16,984 bases of DNA from JBAZYZ01 sp964366065 (GCA_964366065.1 CAYISF010000009.1:1-16984), one strand, 5' to 3'; counted from the stretch's first letter, positions 1 to 6,464 are shown. The notes: a model not told the origin generated them from the sequence alone. Translations and numbers: made by a program.

Positions 1-45
1 TGCGCGGCGAGGGCAGAATTCCGTTCGAGCTATTTCTAGAATACA

Positions 46-96
46 CCGTAATGAGCCGCTCGGATATCAATAAGATATCCTCGCGACTCATTACGG
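46..96. repeat. Long imperfect hairpin overlapping the tRNA-Ser 3' end
   Basis: Bases 46-68 pair with 74-96 around a 5-nt loop (69-73). The outer 10 bp (CCGTAATGAG against CTCATTACGG) are perfect, the inner 6 bp are GATATC on both arms, and there are three mismatches between them. The right arm covers the last acceptor-stem bases of the tRNA (94-96). On the minus strand this is directly downstream of the tRNA, so it could act as a terminator or processing signal, but no T-run follows it in that direction. It could also be a small inserted palindrome. Confidence 0.6.
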
Positions 97-180
97 AGAC
101 GGTGGGATTCGAACCCACGAGGGTTATTAAACCCTACCTCGTTAGCAGTGAGGCGCTTTCGACCACTCAGCCACGTCTCC
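94..180 (-). tRNA. tRNA-Ser (anticodon GCU)
   Basis: Read on the minus strand, the acceptor arms GGAGACG and CGTCTCC pair over 7 bp, the T-arm contains GGTTCGAATCC, and the anticodon loop reads CTGCTAA, giving anticodon GCU for Ser codons AGC/AGU. A long variable arm lies between the anticodon and T arms (GTAGGGTTTAATAACCCTC), as expected of a class II serine tRNA. The discriminator base is G73, the usual serine identity base. The 3' CCA is not encoded (the next bases are TAA), so CCA must be added enzymatically. There is one A-C mismatch at the loop end of the anticodon stem. The gene lies 36 nt downstream of comF on the same strand. Confidence 0.95.
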
Positions 181-216
181 AATATGAGAAAACTTAACAC
201 ATTTTTCTGCGCACGG

Positions 217-864
217 CTAATGTGCCACCACAACCGCTAAAATCTTTTTCGCTCCTGCTTTTTTCAAGACGCCGCGCGCCTCGGCCAGTGTCGCGCCGGT
301 AGTAACGATATCGTCCAGGAGAATAATGTTTCGTCCGCGTATAGTTTCTGGATTTTTAACCGAAAACGACCCGCGCAGATTTTTCAGCCGTTCCCGCTTG
401 CTCGTGGTTTTCACCTGCGACGGCGTATCTTTGATTTTTACCAGAATATCCGTAGCAAGGGTAAGCGCGAACTCGCCCGTTTGGAGGACGAGTTCGCGCG
501 CCATAAGCTCGGCTTGGTTGTATCCGCGCTCACGGAAGCGGCGCGCAGATATCGGAATGGGAACAAGAAGCGGTTCCGTAAAATTTTTCGTCAATCGCCA
601 TTCCGCCAGCTCTTCGGGGAGAATATCGGCCATAAGGCCGGCGAATATTTTGGCCAGCGCCCGCTTATTCCTATATTTGAAAAGCCACAACGCCCTCTTT
701 ACCCGCCGGTCGCCGTAATCCAAAATGACGAGCGTGTTTTGGTCGGGAGAAAATCCCCGAGGGAGCGCGTGGGCGCAAGCGGCGCACAGCGTCTCGTCGC
801 TTTTGCCGCAGACAAGGCAGCTTTCGGGAAATAAAAGGTCCAAAATAATTCTAAAGGAGTTCAT
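217..864 (-). CDS. comF: ComF-family phosphoribosyltransferase-like protein
   Basis: This 215-residue protein has the two parts expected of ComF/ComFC/GntX proteins. The N-terminus carries a four-cysteine putative zinc site, C16-x2-C19 and C27-x2-C30. The C-terminal half is a type I phosphoribosyltransferase fold with the PRPP-binding motif IILLDDIVTTGAT (about residues 180-192), including the acidic pair D184-D185. Length is normal for the family. Members are linked to natural transformation, probably acting in the cytoplasm after DNA uptake; the exact reaction is not established. The start is the ATG at 864 (read on the minus strand), because the following residues (FRIILDLLFPESCLVCG) match the usual family N-terminus. 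No Shine-Dalgarno is visible. It is divergent from pilM across about 100 bp, and its nearness to a type IV pilus locus fits a role in DNA uptake. Confidence 0.9.
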   Translation of the reverse strand: MNSFRIILDLLFPESCLVCGKSDETLCAACAHALPRGFSPDQNTLVILDYGDRRVKRALWLFKYRNKRALAKIFAGLMADILPEELAEWRLTKNFTEPLLVPIPISARRFRERGYNQAELMARELVLQTGEFALTLATDILVKIKDTPSQVKTTSKRERLKNLRGSFSVKNPETIRGRNIILLDDIVTTGATLAEARGVLKKAGAKKILAVVVAH

Positions 865-901
865 TGGAGAATGGAAATTTGAGGTTGGAGGATGGAAATT
901 G
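864..901. repeat. 17-bp direct repeat between comF and pilM
   Basis: A 17-bp unit (TTGGAGAATGGAAATTT at 864-880 and TTGGAGGATGGAAATTG at 885-901) occurs twice with two mismatches. It overlaps the comF start codon. No function is apparent. Confidence 0.5.
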
Positions 902-915
902 AAACATTGATTTAA

Positions 916-939
916 TCTAACTTCTAACTTCTAACTTCT
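916..939. repeat. Heptamer tandem array upstream of pilM
   Basis: Three perfect copies of TCTAACT (rotation AACTTCT) plus three further bases fill 916-939. The array lies in the divergent comF-pilM spacer, ending 5 bp before the pilM -10 region. It is the first of several 7-bp arrays in the window. Confidence 0.85.
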
Positions 940-943
940 GTTG

Positions 944-952
944 TGATATACT
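944..952 (+). promoter_or_regulatory. Extended -10 promoter for pilM
   Basis: The sequence TGATATACT (944-952) is an extended -10 element, TGn followed by TATACT. Transcription would begin near 959, leaving only about 9 nt before the pilM ATG at 968 and no room for a normal ribosome binding site. No convincing -35 box is seen, as is common with extended -10 promoters. Confidence 0.55.
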
Positions 953-967
953 TTAACTATATTATAT

Positions 968-2134
968 ATGGAAGCATTCACTAAATTCCTGGCCAAACTG
1001 GGCCTCGGTCCCGACTTTTTCAGTTCGCTTTTCAAAAAAGAACAGAGCGTTCTCGGCGTGGATATCGGGTCGTCATTCATTAAGGTTGTTCAGTTGAAAA
1101 GAAAAGGCGGGCGGGCGGTGCTTGAGACCTACGGCGAGCTCGCTCTCGGCCCCTTGGCGGGGCTTGAAGTCGGCCGCATGACCAATTTGCCCGATGATAA
1201 GCTTGCGCAGGCGCTGGCCGACATCATCCGCGAAGCCAATGTGACGACGCAATCGTCCGGGTTTTCCATTCCACTTGCCGCCAGCTTGGTTTCGTTCGTG
1301 GAAATGCCGTTTTTGGCCGAGAAGCAACTGGCCGAGATGATTCCGCTTGAGGCGCGGAAATATATTCCCGTACCGATAAACGAAGTGACGCTTGATTGGT
1401 GGATTGTGCCGAAAACGGAAATGTACGAGGAGGATAAAATTGAAGACGACGCCGGAGGGAACGAGTCAAAACCCAGACAACAGCAAAAAGTTGATGTGCT
1501 CATCGCCGCCATTCACAACGCGACTTTGGAAAAATACAACCAAATCATTAAAAAGACGGGATTGACCGTCAGCTTTTTTGAAATAGAGGTTTTCAGCACC
1601 ATTCGCTCCACGTTCAGCCACGAGATGGCTCCGGTTATGATTTTTGACATGGGAGCCGGCATGACCAAGCTGTCCATCGTTGAGAAAGGGATTATGCACA
1701 GTGTGCATATTGTTTCCCGCGGGTCGCAGGAAATAACCCTGAACATTTCAAGTTCTCTCGGTGTTTCCATAGGGAAGGCGGAGGAAATGAAGCGGGAAAT
1801 GGGACTTCTGGGAGAAACGGAAGACGGCCGGACCATCGCGGAAATAACCCGCACCAACCTTGACTATGTATTTTCAGAGGCAAATAGGGTATTATTAAAT
1901 TACGAACGAAAACAAGGCAAGACAATCAGCAAAATAATTTTGACCGGTGGTGGCGTACTTTTGAAAGGTTTCCTTCCCGAAGCCGCAAAAAACTTGGAAT
2001 CACAGGTGATGCTCGGTGATCCGTTCGCAAAAGTTGAGGCCCCGGCATTTTTGACGGATGTTTTGCGCGAAGCGGGACCGGAATTCGCGGTAGCAATCGG
2101 GATAGCGCTTCGCAAGCTGCAAGAACTCGGGTAA
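968..2134 (+). CDS. pilM: Type IV pilus assembly protein PilM (actin-like ATPase)
   Basis: This 388-residue cytoplasmic protein has the actin/FtsA-fold motifs: phosphate-1 loop VLGVDIGSSFIKVVQL (around D32), phosphate-2 loop IFDMGAGMTKLSIV (around D227) and the adenosine motif LTGGG (G327-G329). In type IV pilus systems PilM binds nucleotide and the cytoplasmic tail of PilN, anchoring the PilNO(P) alignment complex. About 30 residues lie before the first motif, and an acidic, low-complexity insert (roughly residues 155-175) sits inside the fold, making it slightly longer than typical PilM of about 350 residues. The start is fixed by an extended -10 box 16 nt upstream. It is the first gene of the pilus cluster. 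Confidence 0.95.
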   Translation: MEAFTKFLAKLGLGPDFFSSLFKKEQSVLGVDIGSSFIKVVQLKRKGGRAVLETYGELALGPLAGLEVGRMTNLPDDKLAQALADIIREANVTTQSSGFSIPLAASLVSFVEMPFLAEKQLAEMIPLEARKYIPVPINEVTLDWWIVPKTEMYEEDKIEDDAGGNESKPRQQQKVDVLIAAIHNATLEKYNQIIKKTGLTVSFFEIEVFSTIRSTFSHEMAPVMIFDMGAGMTKLSIVEKGIMHSVHIVSRGSQEITLNISSSLGVSIGKAEEMKREMGLLGETEDGRTIAEITRTNLDYVFSEANRVLLNYERKQGKTISKIILTGGGVLLKGFLPEAAKNLESQVMLGDPFAKVEAPAFLTDVLREAGPEFAVAIGIALRKLQELG

Positions 2135-2136
2135 AT

Positions 2137-2232
2137 AACCGACGACTAACGACCAACAACCTACAATAGAATACACTCAGAACAAAAAAATATTTTAAAT
2201 TATTGTAAGTCGTAAGTTGTTGGCTGTAAGTC
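2137..2232. repeat. Two oppositely oriented heptamer arrays after pilM
   Basis: Four degenerate heptamers (AACCGAC, GACTAAC, GACCAAC, AACCTAC) occupy 2137-2164, right after the pilM stop. Four more (GTAAGTC, GTAAGTT, GTTGGCT, GTAAGTC) occupy 2205-2232. The second set is the reverse complement type of the first, so the two arrays form a loose inverted repeat; TACAAT at 2162-2167 and ATTGTA at 2202-2207 pair directly. The transcript could fold into a hairpin between pilM and pilN. Confidence 0.75.
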
Positions 2233-2285
2233 AATCAGATGGATCCCGTTAGAGGCCGCGGTCGCAGTATAAAAGAGGAGCTAAA

Positions 2286-2309
2286 GTGAAATTATGGAAA
2301 ATAGTTTGA
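2286..2309 (+). other. Possible 7-codon micro-ORF (VKLWKIV) in element E1
   Basis: GTG at 2286 opens a 7-codon frame (VKLWKIV, TGA stop). It is preceded by GAGGAG (2275-2280) at a spacing of 5 nt, the best Shine-Dalgarno-to-start arrangement seen in the window. A near-identical micro-ORF, MRLWKI, exists in element E4. The shared DNA core is ATTATGGAAAAT. Whether it is translated is unknown; the conservation could instead reflect an RNA or DNA element. Confidence 0.3.
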
Positions 2310-2362
2310 CAATTTACAAATATCAATTAAGCGGGAGCGGGCTGACCGCGACCTGCCTCTAA
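2294..2362 (+). other. Possible 22-codon upstream ORF before pilN
   Basis: An ATG at 2294 opens a 22-codon frame (begins MENSLTIYKY) whose TAA stop lies in the right arm of E1, 5 nt before the pilN ATG. Such spacing would allow translational coupling. A similar arrangement exists before pilB. Chance cannot be excluded at this length. Confidence 0.25.
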
Positions 2363-2367
2363 ACGGG

Positions 2368-2985
2368 ATGGACCCTGTTTCTCAAAATCAAACGTCATTC
2401 ATTCCCCGGAAAACTCTCGGGCGTGAATCTTCTATCCGCGAAAAACCAGTCAGCATTTTCCTGGTTATCGCTACTTTTGTTTTTATTGTCGCCCTTCTCG
2501 GCTCCAGCGGCGTTTTTTTATATAAATACATATTGACGCAGAACATAGCGTCATCAGGAAAATATTTGGACCAGCGGAAAGCGGCGCTTGAACCGGCGAC
2601 CATTAATGACCTTATACGAACCGACAAACGTCTTCGCGTGGCAAACCAACTTTTGGGCGGCCATATTGTCACGACGCCAGTTTTTATTTTACTGGAGGAT
2701 TTAACTCTTCAGACCGTCCGTTTTACGCGGTTTGAATATATAAACGTCAACAGCAGCGGACCCCCAACCGTGAAAGTTTCGGGGCAGGCCAGGAGTTACG
2801 GTTCCGTAGCGCTTCAAGCGGATCTTTTAAACGGCAATAAGCAATTCATAAAGAGCGCCGTTTTTTCAAACTTGAACTTGGATGATAAGGGCAATGTCAC
2901 GTTTGACGCGATGATAACTCTTGACCCCGACCTTACAAATTACAAAAAAGCGCTGGCGCGAACCGCCACGGCGGAAAATCAATAA
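2368..2985 (+). CDS. pilN: PilN-like type IV pilus alignment protein
   Basis: This 205-residue protein has a short cytoplasmic N-terminus, one transmembrane helix (about residues 29-53, IFLVIATFVFIVALLGSSGVFLY) and an extracytoplasmic domain beginning with a helical stretch (YLDQRKAALEPATINDLI). This is the topology of PilN, which joins cytoplasmic PilM to PilO. The segment TSFIPRK before the membrane helix may stand for the PilM-binding INLLP-type motif of canonical PilN; that equivalence is inferred. Position after pilM and before pilO supports the call. The ATG at 2368 directly abuts the right arm of element E1 and has no Shine-Dalgarno. The end of the gene is 6 nt from pilO, so the two are probably co-transcribed. 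Confidence 0.8.
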   Translation: MDPVSQNQTSFIPRKTLGRESSIREKPVSIFLVIATFVFIVALLGSSGVFLYKYILTQNIASSGKYLDQRKAALEPATINDLIRTDKRLRVANQLLGGHIVTTPVFILLEDLTLQTVRFTRFEYINVNSSGPPTVKVSGQARSYGSVALQADLLNGNKQFIKSAVFSNLNLDDKGNVTFDAMITLDPDLTNYKKALARTATAENQ

Positions 2986-2991
2986 TCCATT

Positions 2992-3555
2992 ATGTTCCAA
3001 TTTCTTTTACCAGTTTTCATGATTATAGCCTCCGTCGGCATGTATTTCGGTTTCATTGACCCTGCTTATAAGGACGTGCAGGCGCTTCAAGACCAGAAGC
3101 AGTCCTTTGATGCGGCGGTAAATAACGCCAATCAATTGACCGAGAAGCGAAACGAGCTTGTTGCCAAAATGAACTCTTTTTCCGCCGATGATATGCTTCG
3201 TCTAAGCAAACTAGTCCCCGATTATGTGGACAATGTCCGGCTAATCATGGAAGTTGACCGCATAGCGCTTAAGTACGGCATGTCTCTTCGTGAAGTGCAG
3301 GTACTAGGAGTTAGTTCGGCCCAAATAAAAGCTTCTTCCGGCGCTATCGGCGTTGTTTCTAAAGATTACGACGATGTCATTCTGTCGTTTTCGGTATCCA
3401 GTACGTACCCGGTGTTCAAAAAATTCTTAAATGAACTCGAGAATAATCTGCGGATTACGGACGTAGACAGAGTAATGTTCAGTATCTCCCAAAATGCGCG
3501 TGCCGATGATGTTTATTCATTTAGCATGTCACTTAGGACTTATTGGCTGAAGTAA
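2992..3555 (+). CDS. pilO: PilO-like type IV pilus alignment protein
   Basis: This 187-residue protein starts with a membrane helix (residues 2-22, FQFLLPVFMIIASVGMYFGF), followed by a coiled-coil-like region (about 30-65, rich in Q, K, E and N) and a ferredoxin-like C-terminal domain. This is the PilO plan, the partner of PilN in the alignment complex. The pattern of a short helix, then DPAYKDVQALQDQK, then a helical stalk is typical of Patescibacteria PilO. The gene lies 6 nt after pilN, and the next ATG follows its stop after only 1 nt, so the pilN-pilO-3557 genes form a tight unit. No Shine-Dalgarno is seen before the ATG. Confidence 0.82.
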   Translation: MFQFLLPVFMIIASVGMYFGFIDPAYKDVQALQDQKQSFDAAVNNANQLTEKRNELVAKMNSFSADDMLRLSKLVPDYVDNVRLIMEVDRIALKYGMSLREVQVLGVSSAQIKASSGAIGVVSKDYDDVILSFSVSSTYPVFKKFLNELENNLRITDVDRVMFSISQNARADDVYSFSMSLRTYWLK

Positions 3556-3556
3556 T

Positions 3557-3904
3557 ATGTCGAATATCCGAAAAATTGTCATAATTGTTGCTATCTTCGC
3601 CGCACTCTTTTTCGTGTATCGTTATTTCTTTGTGTCAAAACCGACCCCGGCGCTTGAAGTGAGCGGTGTCTCGGCTTCCGGCAATGCGCAGGCCGGCAAG
3701 GACTTTTTAGTCGCCCTCATCAATCTTGAACACATTAATCTGGATGCCGGCGCGGCTGTTTTGACCGATCAGGCATTCGCGCGTTTAGAGGATATGAGTG
3801 TCTCTTTGCCCAACGAAGAACACGGTCGTCCCAATCCGTTCAATCCAATCGGCATTGACACCGGCGCGATTGCTACTACGACCGGTAGCCAGTCCAGTCA
3901 ATAA
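3557..3904 (+). CDS. Small membrane-anchored protein, possible PilP counterpart
   Basis: This 115-residue protein has one N-terminal transmembrane helix (residues 7-25) and then a linker, a short ordered segment (about 47-84, GKDFLVALINLEHINLD followed by TDQAFARLEDMSV) and a Gly-Arg-x-Asn-Pro-Phe-x-Pro motif at residues 90-97. The tail is Thr/Ser/Gly-rich and probably disordered. It occupies the place of pilP in canonical pilMNOP operons, and the GRPNPF motif recalls the conserved (R)xPF motif of PilP that engages PilN/PilO. There is no lipobox cysteine, so it is not a PilP lipoprotein. I infer an analogous role in the alignment complex. The start is 1 nt after the pilO stop. Confidence 0.6.
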   Translation: MSNIRKIVIIVAIFAALFFVYRYFFVSKPTPALEVSGVSASGNAQAGKDFLVALINLEHINLDAGAAVLTDQAFARLEDMSVSLPNEEHGRPNPFNPIGIDTGAIATTTGSQSSQ

Positions 3905-3931
3905 TAATTTTTTTCGTCATAATTCTCCTTG

Positions 3932-4087
3932 TCCCGCTAGAGATTACTCAATTATGTTATAGAGTTAGGCGCAAAAAATGACTATATTTAAAAATGTCAC
4001 ATTTACCAGAACAACTACGGAAGCGTTGCCCACCTGCCCGTGCGTGTTCGTACGCAGACAGGTGAACGCTTTCTATCTCTAACGGGA
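3932..4087. repeat. Inverted-repeat element E2 upstream of pilB, with internal hairpin
   Basis: TCCCGCTAGAGAT (3932-3944) pairs with ATCTCTAACGGGA (4075-4087) with a single mismatch; the right arm ends on the A of the pilB start codon. Inside lies a second palindrome: AAGCGTT (4021-4027) with AACGCTT (4065-4071), CACCTG (4031-4036) with CAGGTG (4059-4064), and TGCGT (4041-4045) with ACGCA (4052-4056). The arms match E1. This type of arm (CCCGTTAGAGA / TCTCTAACGGG) looks like a REP or MITE-like palindromic family. Confidence 0.8.
3978..4082 (+). other. Possible 34-codon upstream ORF before pilB
   Basis: An ATG at 3978 opens 34 codons (begins MTIFKNVTFT) ending in a TAA inside the right arm of E2, 5 nt before the pilB ATG. 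Most of its 3' half is the internal palindrome, so the peptide sequence itself is unlikely to be selected. The stop-to-start geometry equals that before pilN. Confidence 0.2.
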
Positions 4088-5808
4088 TGAGTTTTTTAGA
4101 GCGACTTGCCGACGAGGGTCTCATTAAAAAAGGGGAGATTAATGAGATTGAAGCGGAAATTAAGGAAAAAGGTCTTGACGTGGACGATTTGCTTGCCGCG
4201 CGCGGCATTGACGAAGAGAAGATGCTCAAACTTAAGTCATCTTATCTTCGTGTCCCTTCGCTGTCTGTTGACCCGAAAAAGGTTACTTTTGACATACTGA
4301 AATATATTCCCGAAGAGTCGGCCTCGTTCTACAAATTCGTGCCGATAGGCGTGAAAGACGGGGTTCTCGAGGTCGGTCTTGTTGATCCGGACAATATTGA
4401 CGCCCGCGATGCCCTCCAGTTCATTTCTTCAAAAATAGGATTTCCGTTCAAGATATTTCTCATCTCCAAAAAGAATTTCAAGGAGGTTCTTCAAAATTAT
4501 CAGGGGTTGACCGGGGAGGTGACACAGGCTTTGGGAGAACTTGACGTTGGCGGCGCGGACATTGATTTTGACAAGACGGAGCCGGACAACGAAAAGATAG
4601 ACCCAAGGAAGATTATTGAGGACGCCCCGGTGACGAAGATTGTCGCTGTTATCATTCGTCACGCGACCGAAGGCAACGCTTCCGACATTCATATTGAAAA
4701 CACCGGAGAGAAGGTCAAAGTAAGGTTCCGCGTGGACGGCATTCTCCATACCAGCTTATTTTTGCCGATAGCGGTGTACAGCGCCGTAGTCGCGCGCATA
4801 AAAATTCTCGCCAATCTTAAGCTTGATGAAAAAAGGAAACCTCAAGACGGCCGCTTCTCGGCGCGTGTGGACGGGCACAAAATTGACATCCGAGTATCCA
4901 CATTTCCTTCATATCATGGCGAAAAAGTGGAAATGCGTATTCTGGACGCCGATCGCGGTATCAAGACACTGGATGAACTTGGACTGACGCCGAAAAATTT
5001 GCTGGCAATCCGCGCGGCTATCCGCCGCCCTTACGGAATCGTTCTAATTAGCGGCCCGACCGGTTCCGGCAAGACCACCACGCTCTATGCCATGCTAAAC
5101 GAGATTGACCGCGAAGTAAAAAATGTCGTTTCGCTTGAGGACCCGATAGAATACAGTATTTCCGGAATGAGCCAGTCCCAAATCGTGCCGGAAATCGGCT
5201 ATACGTTCGCGACCGGACTCCGCTCTATTCTAAGACAAGACCCGGATGTCATCATGGTCGGTGAAATTCGCGACCGTGAGACAGCCCAACTCGCCATACA
5301 GTCCGCCCTTACCGGACACCTGGTGCTTTCCACTATCCACACCAATAATGCCGTCGGCGTCATCCCGCGCCTTATAGATATGGGAGTTGATCCATATTTG
5401 ATTGCTCCTACTTTGATTCTCACGATGGCCCAGCGTTTGGTCCGCGTAATCTGCCCGTCATCAAAGAAACCGGTGCCAATAGAAGGAAGCATCAAGATAA
5501 TGCTGGATAAAGAATTTGCCGATCTTCCGCCGGAATATCACAAGGAAATTGAGGAAGCTATCACAAAAAGCGGAAATCTGTACGAATCGGAACCCTCGGC
5601 GGACTGCCCTTCGGGTACCCGTGGCCGCGTCGCGGTTATGGAAACGATTCCTATGGATAAGGATATTGAAACCCTTATTTTAAAGAACGCTTCCGAATTG
5701 GACATTTCCCGCCTTGTGCGCCAAAAAGGCATGCTTACCATGAAAGAGGACGCGATTTTGAAGAGCGTGCGCGGCGAGGTTCCTTTCCAGGAGGTAAATA
5801 TGCTCTAG
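4087..5808 (+). CDS. pilB: Type IV pilus extension ATPase PilB (GspE family)
   Basis: This 573-residue cytoplasmic hexameric ATPase drives pilus extension. An MshEN/GspE N-terminal region (about 1-140) is followed by the secretion-ATPase core: Asp box SDIHIE (199-204), Walker A GPTGSGKTT (323-331), Walker B region DPDVIMVGE with E393, and His box TGHLVLSTIHTN (409-420). The family's C-terminal zinc tetracysteine is largely lost: only C456 (ICPSSKK) and C507 (DCPSGTRGR) remain, each where a CxxC pair is normal. The ATG at 4087 adjoins the right arm of element E2 and there is no Shine-Dalgarno. Length and motif order are typical. It lies between the alignment-complex genes and a receiver-domain gene. 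Confidence 0.96.
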   Translation: MSFLERLADEGLIKKGEINEIEAEIKEKGLDVDDLLAARGIDEEKMLKLKSSYLRVPSLSVDPKKVTFDILKYIPEESASFYKFVPIGVKDGVLEVGLVDPDNIDARDALQFISSKIGFPFKIFLISKKNFKEVLQNYQGLTGEVTQALGELDVGGADIDFDKTEPDNEKIDPRKIIEDAPVTKIVAVIIRHATEGNASDIHIENTGEKVKVRFRVDGILHTSLFLPIAVYSAVVARIKILANLKLDEKRKPQDGRFSARVDGHKIDIRVSTFPSYHGEKVEMRILDADRGIKTLDELGLTPKNLLAIRAAIRRPYGIVLISGPTGSGKTTTLYAMLNEIDREVKNVVSLEDPIEYSISGMSQSQIVPEIGYTFATGLRSILRQDPDVIMVGEIRDRETAQLAIQSALTGHLVLSTIHTNNAVGVIPRLIDMGVDPYLIAPTLILTMAQRLVRVICPSSKKPVPIEGSIKIMLDKEFADLPPEYHKEIEEAITKSGNLYESEPSADCPSGTRGRVAVMETIPMDKDIETLILKNASELDISRLVRQKGMLTMKEDAILKSVRGEVPFQEVNML

Positions 5809-5865
5809 GTTTATGATAAGGGGATTTTTGCTCAATATTCCGTGGAGCTTCATGGCGAATTATAG

Positions 5866-5871
5866 TATACT
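5866..5871 (+). promoter_or_regulatory. -10 box for the receiver-domain gene
   Basis: TATACT (5866-5871) in the 85-nt pilB-receiver spacer would place the start of transcription near 5878, about 16 nt before the ATG. A small inverted repeat, GAAGT (5872-5876) and ACTTC (5885-5889), lies right at the predicted start and could be an operator or an RNA hairpin. Confidence 0.45.
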
Positions 5872-5893
5872 GAAGTCATAAATTACTTCTGTT

Positions 5894-6292
5894 ATGCCGC
5901 AAGCGAATAAAACAAAAATACTTATTGTTGATGACGATAATTTTTTGCTTGACATGTACGCGCTTAAATTCACCGAGAGCGGATTTGAAGTTATTCCGTC
6001 ACCGGGGAGCGAGGATGCTCTCGGTAAAATCCGCGGTGGCATAGAACCGGATATCATGCTTCTTGATGTCGTAATGCCGAAGATGGACGGATTCGAACTT
6101 ATGCAGGTTTTGAATAAGGAAAAATTATGCAAAAACGCGATTAAGGTTGTTCTTTCCAATCGCGGCCAGTCATCGGATATTGAGACAGGGAACACTCTGG
6201 GCGCGGCGGGGTATATCGTGAAGGCCTCGGCCACGCCGTCGGAAGTGGTCAGCAAGGTTAAGAATATCGTCTCAGGCATAAATAAAAAATAA
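5894..6292 (+). CDS. Stand-alone CheY-like response regulator receiver
   Basis: This 132-residue protein is a single receiver domain with no output domain. The acidic pocket (D13-D14-D15), the phospho-acceptor D58 (MLLDVVMPKMDG) and K110 (YIVKAS) are present; the usual Thr/Ser switch residue is S88 (VVLSNRG). Such one-domain regulators act by binding a partner, as CheY, PilG and PilH do. Set between pilB and pilT, it probably modulates pilus motor activity, although no cognate histidine kinase lies in the window. It has its own -10 box upstream and a strong hairpin downstream, so it may be a separate transcription unit. No Shine-Dalgarno precedes the ATG. Confidence 0.9.
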   Translation: MPQANKTKILIVDDDNFLLDMYALKFTESGFEVIPSPGSEDALGKIRGGIEPDIMLLDVVMPKMDGFELMQVLNKEKLCKNAIKVVLSNRGQSSDIETGNTLGAAGYIVKASATPSEVVSKVKNIVSGINKK

Positions 6293-6301
6293 TGGCTTTG
6301 C

Positions 6302-6342
6302 CCGCGGTTTTATTTTAAAAATTTTTTAAAATAAAACCGCGG
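6302..6342. terminator. Near-perfect palindrome after the receiver gene, likely terminator
   Basis: CCGCGG followed by TTTTATTTTAAAA reads as a palindrome over 41 bp. The arms 6302-6319 and about 6325-6342 pair fully, with a GC-rich base and an A/T-rich top. It lies 10 nt after the stop codon at 6292. There is no T-tract after the stem, so a classical intrinsic terminator is not proven. The symmetry would let it act in both directions. Confidence 0.6.
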
Positions 6343-6354
6343 CGACAAAACATT

Positions 6355-6461
6355 ACCCCTCCCCAGTTTTACTGATTAGGATAAATGGTAAAATAAAGGA
6401 AGGAGTTTATCCGTAAGATTTTAGTGGAAATAAAAAATAATGTGTGAAACTGGGGAGGGGT
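6355..6461. repeat. Inverted-repeat element E3 upstream of pilT
   Basis: ACCCCTCCCCAGTTTTAC (6355-6372) pairs with GTGAAACTGGGGAGGGGT (6444-6461): 17 Watson-Crick pairs plus one G-U pair. The loop of 71 nt holds a purine-rich motif ATAAAGGAAGGAG (6393-6405) and a small internal stem GGATAAA (6379-6385) with TTTATCC (6406-6412). Arm layout matches elements E4 and E5. Confidence 0.82.
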
Positions 6462-6464
6462 GGC

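Larger units (their letters stand above)
2244..2368. repeat. Inverted-repeat element E1 upstream of pilN
   Basis: The left arm TCCCGTTAGAGGC (2244-2256) pairs with GCCTCTAAACGGGA (2355-2368) with one bulged A. The stem then continues with CGCGGTC (2257-2263) against GACCGCG (2344-2350). The loop of about 80 nt holds a purine-rich stretch ATAAAAGAGGAG (2269-2280). The right arm ends on the A of the pilN start codon. The arms resemble those of element E2 upstream of pilB. Confidence 0.8.

Noticed and set aside
36..233. 65-codon minus-strand ORF
   Set aside because: It covers the whole tRNA-Ser and runs into comF; its codons are the tRNA sequence read by chance.
2306..2311. Perfect TTGACA -35 box inside element E1
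   Set aside because: No acceptable -10 hexamer lies 15-19 nt downstream, so it is not supported as a promoter.
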